From the NCBI GenBank assembly GCA_020442475.1, contig JAGRKA010000018.1, positions 1 to 38,521 of the forward strand: 38,521 nucleotides of DNA. The letters run 5' to 3'. Below the pieces are notes generated by a model. That model worked only from the letters and a program-made list of their open reading frames with translations, did not search any database and was not told where the DNA came from. Below, piece after piece: positions 7,418-15,980 of this stretch. The translations under genes were made by a program, and so were the position numbers. The first letter of the stretch is position 1, and every line of letters begins with the position of its first letter. Source of the stretch: Alphaproteobacteria bacterium. GTDB lineage: Bacteria > Pseudomonadota > Alphaproteobacteria > Micavibrionales > Micavibrionaceae.

Positions 7418-10138
7418 TCAGCCGTTTGTGAGGGACGCTGTCGCTTTTTCGTGCGCGGTGTCAAGCGTCCGGAAAATACCGACATGGATAGCTCGGTTGT
7501 CTTCCTGCTTCGGCACAGGAAGAGCTGAATAGTAGAAGTGAGCGTTTACGCTGATAAGGGTGCTGCTGGAGGGCGGCTTATCGAAAACAGAGTGCGCGTT
7601 TGCTCTTCTTTCGTCGAATGCGTACATGTTCATGAACAGGTTTACAGCTTTTCTGACATAGGCGCGCTGTTCCGATGTCAGATCGTAGTGCTCACTCTCA
7701 TAAGTCGCAGGTTTTCCGGAAGCAAGAAAGTCACCGGCAGCTTGCCTGAAGGCTGTTTTTAGGGACGAAAATTCCGGTGTGTGCTTCTCTAGAGCGATAT
7801 TGGCGACATCCAGAGCATCCGTAAGCGCCTCCTTATAACTTTCCGATGCATTCGCGGGAATCGTTTTCAAAATCTCATCAGTGTTGAACCCCGTGTCGGG
7901 ATCAAAGTTTTGCGCGATGCTCCGTACGCTGAGGGCTTCGGGATTGCTCAGGAATGTATTGATTTTTCCAAGGAACGAAGACAGGGCCAGTTTATCCTTG
8001 CTGTGCAAACGGGGCATGTTTTGGTTTACGGCCTGTCCGAAGGCGCGTTTCATGGCGCCGGTCCGGTCTTCTGCCGTTTGCGCGGGGGCAGGGGAAAGGA
8101 TGGGGGTGTCTTCCAGCGTTTTTTCAGGTGTTTCGGGCTCTGGCGTTTGGAGGGTGGAAGTTCCACCGAGGTTTTTCACGATGTCCTGCACCGCTTTGCT
8201 GTTCGGGTTTTCTATGGCTGCGTTCATCAGGCGCAAAAGGGTATTTTTGTCGGTGGTGGCGTTTTGAGTAAAAAGGGTCAGAGGGTTGGGCCTTGCAAAA
8301 TCATTCTGAAAGTCTGACACGCTTTGATAGCTATAGCTGTGCTCAAGGTCTGTTTTCTCCGCATCGAAAACCGCGGCCAAGGCGGCCCTCACATCGGCTT
8401 CCGTGACGTCTTCACGGGTGAGCAGCGCGGCGGTCAGGGCCAGCCTGTCCGCAGCCCGCTCATTGCCGGGCCTGAGTTGTTTGCTCAGGTTTTGGACAGT
8501 GTTTTGGAACTCTTCCCGGTTTGTGGCTGGAATCGGGTGGGTTTTGGCATTGGCGCTTTGAATGGCTTGATCCAAAACGATATCAATGGCGTGTCTGGTT
8601 TTTTCTTCCTCCCACGTGTTGTCTTCTATCTGAGACAGTACGTTGTCTTGGCACCATGTTCTGAGAGAATCGAAATCAAATTTCTTTTGAACTGTAAAAA
8701 AACCGCTCTGTTTCGCTGTTGAATCGTTATAGGCGACCGCAGAAAGTATGTCTTTTGCCCTCTTGAAAACTGTGCGGTGAAGCGGATATCGAGCATTTTC
8801 ATTCTCATCGCGTTGGTGTTTTATAGCGTTGTAGAGTGCCTGCTTTCTCTCTTTAAAATTCAGCGTACGTTGATTCCGCATTTCACTTTGGAGCGTCTGT
8901 TCCAGCGCCGCCTTCACAGCCGGAGATTGCGCGTATGCCTTGAAAAAGCGTTGTGCTGTCGCAAGCTGTTTTTCAGGTTGTACGCTGGTTGAGGCGTAAG
9001 CCGTGCCGTAGAGCGTCGCCGGGTCGATGGAGGGGGTGGTTCTCAACTGATTCAGAATATCCGGGTTTTCTCCATTCAGGGCGGCCAGAAATTGTTCTTT
9101 ATCTTCCCCGCTGAGCGCCGGGTAGGGGGAGGTATATTTTTTGCTCTGCGCCGGGTCGTGCATCCACCGAGGTATGTACTTGTTAGGTTCGGCTTGTGTG
9201 TCCATCGTTAAATCTCCGTTATAGCCTAAGGGTGTGATTTCAAGAATACTCGGCGCTTGCTGCCATTGATGGGGATTATCGAAAAGCGTTTTGATTTCAT
9301 CGCCGAAGCCTTGCAGGCTATAGTAATAAAAGTCGACGGCATTCTGGTGGTGGGCCTCAAGCGTTTCCCATTCCCGGCCTTCACGTTGTGCATCCTTATA
9401 TGTGTTGTATGTTGTTTCACAGTTTTGTTTAAAGTGCCTAAAAAGCGTACCAATTGTATCGTCAAACGTTACTGTTTCCTGTTTTTGAACCTCGTTTAGG
9501 GCACCCAGCACGACATCAAGATGGGGGCGCACCTTTTCAGAGTGCTGGGCAAGGTCTGCTACCGCACCCAGAAAACGGTCTTTGTCTTCGCCGGATAACG
9601 ATGGGGAGGAGGATGTCGTTTTTACGCTCTGAGGTGCGACGTGCAGAGTTTTAACAGATTCAAATTGTTTGTCTCCAAACTCTTCAGAATAGATGTTATC
9701 TTGTGCATCCGTCGGGTTTGTATAGAGGTGGAGGAGATTCACTGTGAGGGTGGATTTTATATCTTCTTTAATTTGATCAAACTGCTGAAGGCGTTCTCTG
9801 GCCTCCAGAAGCGTCTTGGAAAGCTGGATTTCTTTTTGAGTATGCTCTATGGTCGCTGCCGTGTCGGCAGATTCTGGAGGGGAGTTTTCAAAACAGGCAT
9901 ACAGATCATTTTTTGCTGTGTCGTAGGCCTGAAATAATTCCGATCTTTTTTCATTAATGGCTTGTTCGACGGCCTTTTTGATAAGAGATTCCGTGATGCT
10001 TTCATGTTGCTTCAGAATGCGCAGAGTGTTCGTCATAGCGCTGCTTACATCTCCTGTGTGTTTTCTCGTCAATTTATTGATGAGATTATTTGCGATATTC
10101 AGAAATATGTCTCTGGCGCTGCCGGTACGGGTACTCAT
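7418..10138 (-). CDS. Large hypothetical helical protein (906 residues) inside the pab block
   Basis: No family was recognised. The protein has no signal peptide and no obvious membrane segment. It is rich in Gln, Glu, Asp, Lys and Ala and looks almost wholly helical with disordered linkers (for example a Pro/Thr/Glu-rich stretch near 655-690). A short segment recurs: SPSLSGEDKDRFLGAV at 178-193 and PYPALSGEDKEQFLAAL at about 338-354. A weaker HSKDKLALSSFLGKI in the last third may be a third copy. The spacing suggests tandem domains of roughly 160 residues or more. The gene lies 82 bp after pabB and 47 bp before pabA on the same strand, so it may be co-transcribed with folate genes, though no functional link can be seen. 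Secreted effector or structural roles are possible but unsupported. Confidence 0.7.
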   Translation of the reverse strand: MSTRTGSARDIFLNIANNLINKLTRKHTGDVSSAMTNTLRILKQHESITESLIKKAVEQAINEKRSELFQAYDTAKNDLYACFENSPPESADTAATIEHTQKEIQLSKTLLEARERLQQFDQIKEDIKSTLTVNLLHLYTNPTDAQDNIYSEEFGDKQFESVKTLHVAPQSVKTTSSSPSLSGEDKDRFLGAVADLAQHSEKVRPHLDVVLGALNEVQKQETVTFDDTIGTLFRHFKQNCETTYNTYKDAQREGREWETLEAHHQNAVDFYYYSLQGFGDEIKTLFDNPHQWQQAPSILEITPLGYNGDLTMDTQAEPNKYIPRWMHDPAQSKKYTSPYPALSGEDKEQFLAALNGENPDILNQLRTTPSIDPATLYGTAYASTSVQPEKQLATAQRFFKAYAQSPAVKAALEQTLQSEMRNQRTLNFKERKQALYNAIKHQRDENENARYPLHRTVFKRAKDILSAVAYNDSTAKQSGFFTVQKKFDFDSLRTWCQDNVLSQIEDNTWEEEKTRHAIDIVLDQAIQSANAKTHPIPATNREEFQNTVQNLSKQLRPGNERAADRLALTAALLTREDVTEADVRAALAAVFDAEKTDLEHSYSYQSVSDFQNDFARPNPLTLFTQNATTDKNTLLRLMNAAIENPNSKAVQDIVKNLGGTSTLQTPEPETPEKTLEDTPILSPAPAQTAEDRTGAMKRAFGQAVNQNMPRLHSKDKLALSSFLGKINTFLSNPEALSVRSIAQNFDPDTGFNTDEILKTIPANASESYKEALTDALDVANIALEKHTPEFSSLKTAFRQAAGDFLASGKPATYESEHYDLTSEQRAYVRKAVNLFMNMYAFDERRANAHSVFDKPPSSSTLISVNAHFYYSALPVPKQEDNRAIHVGIFRTLDTAHEKATASLTNG

Positions 10139-10220
10139 TAGAGCAATTTTCTTTCATACAGTTACGGGATTTGCCGACACTACTTTACGAAAAAAGAACA
10201 GTCAATACTTTTTATGGAAT

Positions 10221-11675
10221 TTATTGGCTGGCGGTGGCTGGGCGTAAAGGAATGATGACGGTTTCGCGGGCGTTGTATTGCCGGTCATTGGCGGGGTGAG
10301 GAGATTCGAAACTGCGGAAGACGGCTTCGGCCTTGTCGAAACATTCGCGGTATTCGGCTTCCGGGTCCGATCCAGCTGTGATCCCGCCACCCGTCTGGAG
10401 ACTGACCGCGCCGTGCTCGTAGACCAGTGAGCGGATGAGAATGTTTGAATCCATTGCACCGTCAAAGCCGATATAGCCCATGGAGCCGCAATAGGGGCCA
10501 CGCCGTGTTGGCTCTAACTCCTCGATAATTTCCATCGCCCTGATTTTCGGCGCGCCGGTGATCGAGCCGCCGGGGAAGCAGGCCGTAAGCAGGTCGATCG
10601 CATCCTTATCCTCTTTCAACTGTCCACTGACGGTCGAGACAAGATGGTGAACGCCCGCGAAGCTCTCCAGCTTGCACAGTTCCGGTACGCGGATGCTTTC
10701 AGCACGGCAGACCTTGGATAAATCGTTGCGGAGCAGATCGACGATCATCGTATTTTCTGCGCGGTCTTTCTCGCTGGTCTGTAAGGATTCCCGGTTGCTC
10801 TGGTCACGTACGGCATCGGCGAGGCAGGGCCGCGTACCCTTGATCGGGCGCGTTTCAACATAGAAATCCTTAAGCTTGAGGAAGCGCTCCGGCGAGGCGG
10901 AGGCGATCCTGATCCCGCCGAGATTCATGTAGCCTGCGAACGGGGCCGGGTTCACGGTCCGCAGCCGCGTATAATGCGCAAAAGAGCTGAAGCCCGGCGG
11001 CAGGGCAGCATCAAAACGCTGGGCGATATTCGCCTGAAAGATATCGCCGCTGCGGATGTAGTCCAGCGTCTTGCGGATGGTTTTCCTGTAGGAGGCCGAA
11101 TCGAAATTGCTTTCCCATTCAAGGGCCTCACCCTCATAAGCGGGGATGTCCGGCCCGTGATGGATCATGGCCAGCAGGTAATTCTGCTTCTTGCAGGCCT
11201 CGTTATAGTTGCGTGCATGCGTAATCAGCCATGTCTGGTTTTTGTGGTGGTCGAACGTGATGACCTGATCGTAAATTCCAACGGCCATATCCGGCACGTC
11301 CGGAGTGCTCTTCGCGCTAGAGGGAAGCTTTTCGAGCGTGCGGGCAAGGTCATAGCCGAACATCCCCGCTGCGCCGCCTTGAAAGGGAGGCAGGCCGCGC
11401 ACGGTTTCCGTTTCTTGAACCCATTTTTTAATACGCTTCTTTAAAACTTTGAATGGATTGCCTTTTACCTTTTTTTGTTCGTGCCAGTTTGTCACGGTGA
11501 TCTGATCCCCCGTGGACTCGATCGTTTCGATCGGGTGGGAGACGATGAAGGAGTAACGCGCATCCGGATGCTTCCGGTCGGCACTGTCAAAGAGAAGGCT
11601 GTAGGGGAGATGCTCAAAGGCCGCGAAAACGCGTAAAGGATCGGATTCTGTCAGTTCCAGAATAAATGGTTTCAT
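10221..11675 (-). CDS. pabB: Aminodeoxychorismate synthase component I
   Basis: This 484-residue chorismate-utilising enzyme adds ammonia to chorismate, giving 4-amino-4-deoxychorismate for folate. The N-terminal TrpE/PabB-type domain covers about 1-180. The chorismate-binding domain follows with YIRSGDIFQANIAQRF, SASPERFLKL, DRAENTMIVDLLRNDL, FPGGSITGAPKIRAMEIIEEL and QTGGGITAGSDPEAEY. The active-site segment is PIKGT with Lys279. Lys at this position is characteristic of PabB, whereas anthranilate synthase has PIAGT, so TrpE is unlikely. It uses the product of aroC in this window. Downstream on the same strand come the 906-residue gene, pabA and pabC. Confidence 0.93.
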   Translation of the reverse strand: MKPFILELTESDPLRVFAAFEHLPYSLLFDSADRKHPDARYSFIVSHPIETIESTGDQITVTNWHEQKKVKGNPFKVLKKRIKKWVQETETVRGLPPFQGGAAGMFGYDLARTLEKLPSSAKSTPDVPDMAVGIYDQVITFDHHKNQTWLITHARNYNEACKKQNYLLAMIHHGPDIPAYEGEALEWESNFDSASYRKTIRKTLDYIRSGDIFQANIAQRFDAALPPGFSSFAHYTRLRTVNPAPFAGYMNLGGIRIASASPERFLKLKDFYVETRPIKGTRPCLADAVRDQSNRESLQTSEKDRAENTMIVDLLRNDLSKVCRAESIRVPELCKLESFAGVHHLVSTVSGQLKEDKDAIDLLTACFPGGSITGAPKIRAMEIIEELEPTRRGPYCGSMGYIGFDGAMDSNILIRSLVYEHGAVSLQTGGGITAGSDPEAEYRECFDKAEAVFRSFESPHPANDRQYNARETVIIPLRPATASQ

Positions 11676-11765
11676 GCGGCAGAACCTTTTGATCGCCCTG
11701 TCTGTTGTTGTGTTAAGTCTATGAGTATGAATCCTTTTTAGAGTTTTTAGCGCTATTTTGCAATC

Positions 11766-14567
11766 TTATTGTCTTGTTTCCTCCCCCAGAAAATCCCGGA
11801 TCAGAGCAGCGGCGTCCTTGAGGCTGAGTTTTTGTATCTTCGCGGTTTCCGGGAACGCGCTATGGAGCTTTGAAGGCAGGGCGCCGTCCAGCATGACAAA
11901 AACGCCTTTGTCAGTCGCGCGGCGGATAAGGCGGCCAAAAGCCTGCTTGAGCTTAAGCCGGGTGATCATATCGTCATAGGCCCTGCCACCGAATGCTTCG
12001 CGCCGTGCTTTGTGCAGGATCGTCGGGCGCGGCCACGGCACACGGTCAAAAACGATCAGGCGTAAGGATTCGCCCGGAACGTCCACCCCGTCGCGGATTG
12101 CATCCGTACCCAGCAGGCAGGCATGCGTATCATCGCGGAACATATCGACCAGCGTCCCTGAATCGATCTCGTCTACATGCTGCGCATAAAGCGGCAGCCC
12201 GGCCTGTTCCAGAGGGCTTACAATGCGCTTGTGCACCGCGCGCAGGCGGGAAATCGCCGTAAACAGGCCGAGTGCTCCGCCGCCGGAAGCCTCGAACAGC
12301 GTCCGGTAGGCGCCGGCGATCTGCCCGGCATCTGTTTTGTTCACGTCATCGATGACAAAAATCCGGGTTTGGGCTTCATAGTCGAACGGGGAGGCGATCT
12401 CCTCCATATGCGGCTGCACGCCGAGATAGGCCGCGCCGGTCCGCATCTGCGCATTCTCCCATGATGGCCCTTCATCACCGGTGGAATCGCGCAAAGTGGC
12501 CGATGTTACAGTCATGCCGTGCATATGGGGTTTAAGCGCCGCCGCAAAGGGTTTCATCGGATCAACATAATGGCGGTACAGCCCAACATCGACCGCGTGT
12601 CCGTCCACGCGCTCGACCTCCATCCAGTCTATGAATTCGCCGGGCGTCTCGCCCCGCAGGAGGGAGTCCAGCATCGAAATCCATGCTTTGAGGCTCATGC
12701 GCGCGCGCCGCTCCAGCGAAGAGGCGATCGCGTCCAGCCGCCTGCGCGTTTCAGGTTCCATCATGCCTTGATCGTCGGACAGTTTTTTCATGAGCAGATT
12801 TGTGAGATTTTTTATTGGTTTTTCAATAGATTCCAGATCGTTCTTGAATTTTATAGTGAGGGGCGAGACCTCCTCCGAGAGCGGGTGCGCAGGCGTTTCA
12901 AGGGAATACGGCCCTTCACGTCCATCCGCACGGGCCTGTACCTGCCTGTAAAGCGCGGCCAGAAAAAGTTCTGCCGTTCCTATGGGGGCACCGTCTTTCA
13001 GGCGGCGGCTCCAGCCGGGTGAGGCCAAAGCATGTGCGGCCTGTACGATATCCTGAAGGCAGCGTTCGGCCTGTTCATCCCCGGCAATGAGGTCTTCCAG
13101 TCTGCGCTTGAGACCCCGCGCGCGGGAAGATTTACCGCCCTCTATCCCCAGCAGCCAGCGGCGCAGCTCCGCTGTCTCCTGCATGGTGAGGTGCGCGGCA
13201 AAGGCGCTGTCCGCCGCGCTGAAGAGGTGATGCGCCTCGTCAAAGACGTAACGGGCCGGGAGTGTGGAATCCTCCGGTCCGGCCAGCGCGGTCTGGATCA
13301 TGACCAGCGCGTGATTGGCCACGACCAGCCTTGCGCGTTTGGCCTTGCGCATGGAATGCTCGACGAAGCATTTCCGGTAATGGTCGCAAGCGGAATACAG
13401 GCACTCCCCGCGCCGGTCGGCCAGCCCTGTCGTCTGGTTGAAGCCTGCAAGGCCCGGCAGCCAGCCGGGAAAAGAACTGCCGGACAAATCGCCGTCTTTG
13501 GCCGCCGCTGCCCAGCGTGCCATCAGCCCGGCGGCGACCGCATGGCGCGGGTCGCGGGCAGTTTGCACGCCCGCCGCCGCATCTTCGAGATTGAGCAGGC
13601 ACAGATAATTCTCCCGCCCTTTGCGCACGGCGACATGCGCCTCTTTCAGCTCCGGGTTCGGATAGAGCCGGTCCAACTCCTTTTCGATTTGGCGCTGGAG
13701 GTTTTTGGTAAAGGTCGAAACCCACACGCTGCCCTTATTTTTTTCTGCCCAGACAGAAGCGGGCGCGAGATAGCCCAGCGTTTTGCCTACGCCCGTCCCG
13801 GCCTCCAGCAGCACGACATGCGGTTTGTTTTCATCGTCCACAGGCGCGAAGGCCTTGCAGGACGCCTCGGCATATTGGACTTGCTGCGGGCGTTGCTCGG
13901 CATCTGGCCCTAAAAGCGCTGTCAGCCGCTCCAGCGCCTCGGGTTTCGTAACACCGTGATGGGAGGGCGGCGGCTCCGGCGCGTCTTCGGCCCATTCGCG
14001 CATCGTTTTCCACACATTCAGCCCCGCACGGCTATTGCCGGGGGGGAGGGCAGGGTCGTAGTCCTTGCCCAGCGCAGAGAAGATAAAGGGCGTCCAGGCC
14101 CAGCCCGCCTGATCCTTGGAGGGGGGCGCGCCCATCACGGCGGCGATTTTAAGCGGATCGGCTTTTTCGTTTACAGGGCTGGTCTGCACGTCTTTCAAGA
14201 GTGCCTGCGTGATGTCGAACAGGGCGGCGGGCATGTCCTCAAAGGCGTCCGGGCACGTTAGCCCCAGCGCCTTACACAGTCCCGCCGGGGTGGGCACGGT
14301 GAACAGTGTGGGGTGTACGAATGCGAACAGCTCCAGCACGTCGAAGGGCCTGATCGCCTCATGACCCAGCCGTGCCTTCACATAGGGCGCATGGCACAGT
14401 AAAACCGGTTGCTCATGGAGGATCAGCCGGGCCTGCTGCACGGACAGCGTTTTAACCTCGCCTTCCGTGCTCAGCAGTGCCGCCTCAGAGCCGTTTACGC
14501 ACAGCGCCGGAATATCGGGCAGGGTGATCCTGTCGGGGGGCATATTTGGGGACGGTTCGGCACTCAT
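11766..14567 (-). CDS. DinG/XPD-type ATP-dependent DNA helicase
   Basis: This 933-residue superfamily 2 helicase has an iron-sulphur domain. Walker A is EAGTGVGKT (255-263). Four Cys for the 4Fe-4S cluster are visible at 323, 389, 394 and 400. DEAH is at 443-446. VTSATLRDS and the motif VI segment AFGRLIRRATDKGVFVMLDG occur in the second RecA-like half. This family unwinds DNA 5' to 3' in repair and at R-loops or replication conflicts. The first 200 residues (with VLLCHAPYVKARLG and FDVLELFAFVHPTLFTVPTP) form the region seen in alphaproteobacterial homologues. It may be a degenerate exonuclease-like domain. The protein is longer than E. coli DinG (716). The gene is separate from pabB by 90 bp. 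Confidence 0.92.
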   Translation of the reverse strand: MSAEPSPNMPPDRITLPDIPALCVNGSEAALLSTEGEVKTLSVQQARLILHEQPVLLCHAPYVKARLGHEAIRPFDVLELFAFVHPTLFTVPTPAGLCKALGLTCPDAFEDMPAALFDITQALLKDVQTSPVNEKADPLKIAAVMGAPPSKDQAGWAWTPFIFSALGKDYDPALPPGNSRAGLNVWKTMREWAEDAPEPPPSHHGVTKPEALERLTALLGPDAEQRPQQVQYAEASCKAFAPVDDENKPHVVLLEAGTGVGKTLGYLAPASVWAEKNKGSVWVSTFTKNLQRQIEKELDRLYPNPELKEAHVAVRKGRENYLCLLNLEDAAAGVQTARDPRHAVAAGLMARWAAAAKDGDLSGSSFPGWLPGLAGFNQTTGLADRRGECLYSACDHYRKCFVEHSMRKAKRARLVVANHALVMIQTALAGPEDSTLPARYVFDEAHHLFSAADSAFAAHLTMQETAELRRWLLGIEGGKSSRARGLKRRLEDLIAGDEQAERCLQDIVQAAHALASPGWSRRLKDGAPIGTAELFLAALYRQVQARADGREGPYSLETPAHPLSEEVSPLTIKFKNDLESIEKPIKNLTNLLMKKLSDDQGMMEPETRRRLDAIASSLERRARMSLKAWISMLDSLLRGETPGEFIDWMEVERVDGHAVDVGLYRHYVDPMKPFAAALKPHMHGMTVTSATLRDSTGDEGPSWENAQMRTGAAYLGVQPHMEEIASPFDYEAQTRIFVIDDVNKTDAGQIAGAYRTLFEASGGGALGLFTAISRLRAVHKRIVSPLEQAGLPLYAQHVDEIDSGTLVDMFRDDTHACLLGTDAIRDGVDVPGESLRLIVFDRVPWPRPTILHKARREAFGGRAYDDMITRLKLKQAFGRLIRRATDKGVFVMLDGALPSKLHSAFPETAKIQKLSLKDAAALIRDFLGEETRQ

Positions 14568-14634
14568 AGACTGGGTTTAGCATGATTCCCGCGCCGGACG
14601 CATCTGTCTTTCTCACTGATTTTTATGCAAAGGG

Positions 14635-14663
14635 TTGACAGGGGGAACGGATGTTTATATGAA
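14635..14663 (+). promoter_or_regulatory. Candidate sigma70-type promoter for the 124-residue gene
   Basis: Perfect TTGACA at 14635-14640, a 17-base spacer and TATGAA at 14658-14663 (four of six consensus matches). The ATG is 34 bases further on. It also lies in the divergent region shared with the helicase gene. Confidence 0.45.
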
Positions 14664-14696
14664 AACTTTTCGGCAAAAACAAAAGGATTTTAATGA

Positions 14697-15071
14697 ATGA
14701 AAGCAATTCAACACGAGTTTGATTGTCAAAGGGATGGGCTGTGTGAGGAGATTCAGCGTTTTGTCGTAGAGGCAGCGGAGGAGTTTCGTGTTTCTAAAGC
14801 GCATGTTTTGCTGGATCTAAGAGAATGGGCGCGCTGTGCGCAGGTCGATGTCAGGCCGGCTTACTTCATGCTTGCAGATCGAGATGTCGTGAATACAAGC
14901 GATGAGGATATTGTGGCAGAGGGGCGTGCGTTAACACCAGAAGAGTCGGAGCGCTGGGTTGATCTGATCGATACGATGTTGCCGCATTTCGGAATATATC
15001 CAGAAACCATTCGGGGCAGTATTTTCCAGCCGATTAGCCAAGGGATGCCACCTGCTGAAAATAAGTTTTAG
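14697..15071 (+). CDS. Small hypothetical protein (124 residues)
   Basis: No family was recognised. The protein is acidic and apparently cytoplasmic, with no signal peptide. The first half looks helical (CEEIQRFVVEAAEEFRVSKA, LLDLREWARCAQVDV). ALTPEESERWVDLIDTMLPH forms another probable helix. Two Cys occur near the N-terminus. A promoter-like TTGACA box lies upstream and AAGGATTTTA precedes the ATG as a weak ribosome binding site, so expression is plausible. Its stop codon overlaps the stop of the convergent DMT exporter gene by 4 bases. Confidence 0.6.
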   Translation: MKAIQHEFDCQRDGLCEEIQRFVVEAAEEFRVSKAHVLLDLREWARCAQVDVRPAYFMLADRDVVNTSDEDIVAEGRALTPEESERWVDLIDTMLPHFGIYPETIRGSIFQPISQGMPPAENKF

Positions 15072-15967
15072 AGACTGGGGTTTGCGGCTTTGCGTGCCCG
15101 CCTTTTGCGGGAAGCTCCGTAGGCGGCACTCAGGATAATAATCGCACCAAAAGCGGTTTGCGCCGATATCGATTCCCCCAGAATAAGCCAGGCCAGAATA
15201 ATGCCGTAAACCGGCTCCAGCCCGGCGATAATGCTGGCAATCTGCGCTTTGATACTCCGCATGCCCGCGATAAACAGCGCATGGGCCAGCGCGGTAAAAA
15301 CGCTCCCGAGAATGATCAGATATACCCAATCCGCAGGGGCCGGCGGTGAAAAATCAAAAAGCAGTACGGAGGGGAGGAGGCAAAGGGCCGCCACTGCGCA
15401 TTCATAGAAGGTCAGGGTAAAATGTGAATAAAGGGCCGTGTAGCGCCTGTTGAGGAGCGTTAGAAGCGAAAAGCTTAGCCCTGAACCGATCCCCCAGAGT
15501 ACGCCCTCGGCATTTTGCAGGCCTGCTTCGGGCGCAGGCACCACGAGGCTGACGCCTAAGAGGCAGATGCAGGCCCATAGCAGGTTCACAGGCCGGATTT
15601 TCTCCCTGAAGAAGAGCGGCTCCAGAAAGGCGGTAAAGGCGGGGAAGGTTGCAAAGGTCAAAACCCCGACCGCGACGCCTGCGATCTGAATCGAATGGAA
15701 AAAAGCGCTCCAGTGAAAGGCCAGCAACAACCCGGCGAGAATAAACCCGCCTAGATCGCTTCGGTTGTGGATTTTAAACGGAATGCGGAACAGGCGAATG
15801 ATAAGCGCCAGAAACAAAGCTGCGGAGACGACCCTGCCCAGCGTGATCAACGGGGCGGGCAGAGAAATCAGCTCGCCGAACAACCCCGATGCGCCGAAGA
15901 GAAAAACGGCGAAGTGAATGGCGGGTAGGCCGGATAGTTTATCGAGATGTACGTGTTCTCTTCGCAT
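15068..15967 (-). CDS. EamA/DMT-family transporter
   Basis: This 299-residue inner-membrane protein has about ten hydrophobic segments arranged as two EamA repeats, typical of drug/metabolite transporters that export amino acids, metabolites or toxic compounds. Landmarks are LPAIHFAVFLFGASGLFGEL at the first helix, GVLTFATFPAFTAFLEPLFF in the first repeat, and FTALAHALFIAGMRSIKA with ASIIAGLEPVYGIILAWLIL in the second. The second repeat's ...EPVYG..LAWL..GE is a family hallmark. The tail is basic (ASRKRRARKAAN). Substrate unknown. The gene is 13 bp downstream of trkH on the same strand, so the two may be co-transcribed. Confidence 0.88.
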   Translation of the reverse strand: MRREHVHLDKLSGLPAIHFAVFLFGASGLFGELISLPAPLITLGRVVSAALFLALIIRLFRIPFKIHNRSDLGGFILAGLLLAFHWSAFFHSIQIAGVAVGVLTFATFPAFTAFLEPLFFREKIRPVNLLWACICLLGVSLVVPAPEAGLQNAEGVLWGIGSGLSFSLLTLLNRRYTALYSHFTLTFYECAVAALCLLPSVLLFDFSPPAPADWVYLIILGSVFTALAHALFIAGMRSIKAQIASIIAGLEPVYGIILAWLILGESISAQTAFGAIIILSAAYGASRKRRARKAANPSL

Positions 15968-15980
15968 ATGGTTTGCTTTT

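Noticed and set aside
7881..8722. Plus-strand reading frames of 128-135 residues inside the 906-residue gene
   Set aside because: They lie opposite a long continuous frame, have no ribosome binding sites and give Arg/Cys/Phe-rich sequence typical of antisense shadows.
10221..11675. Anthranilate synthase component I (trpE)
   Set aside because: The active-site segment is PIKGT with Lys, the PabB form, and the neighbours are pabA and pabC, not other trp genes.
12519..13913. Long plus-strand reading frames opposite the helicase gene
   Set aside because: High GC makes the antisense frame open. The minus strand has all helicase motifs, and these frames show none.
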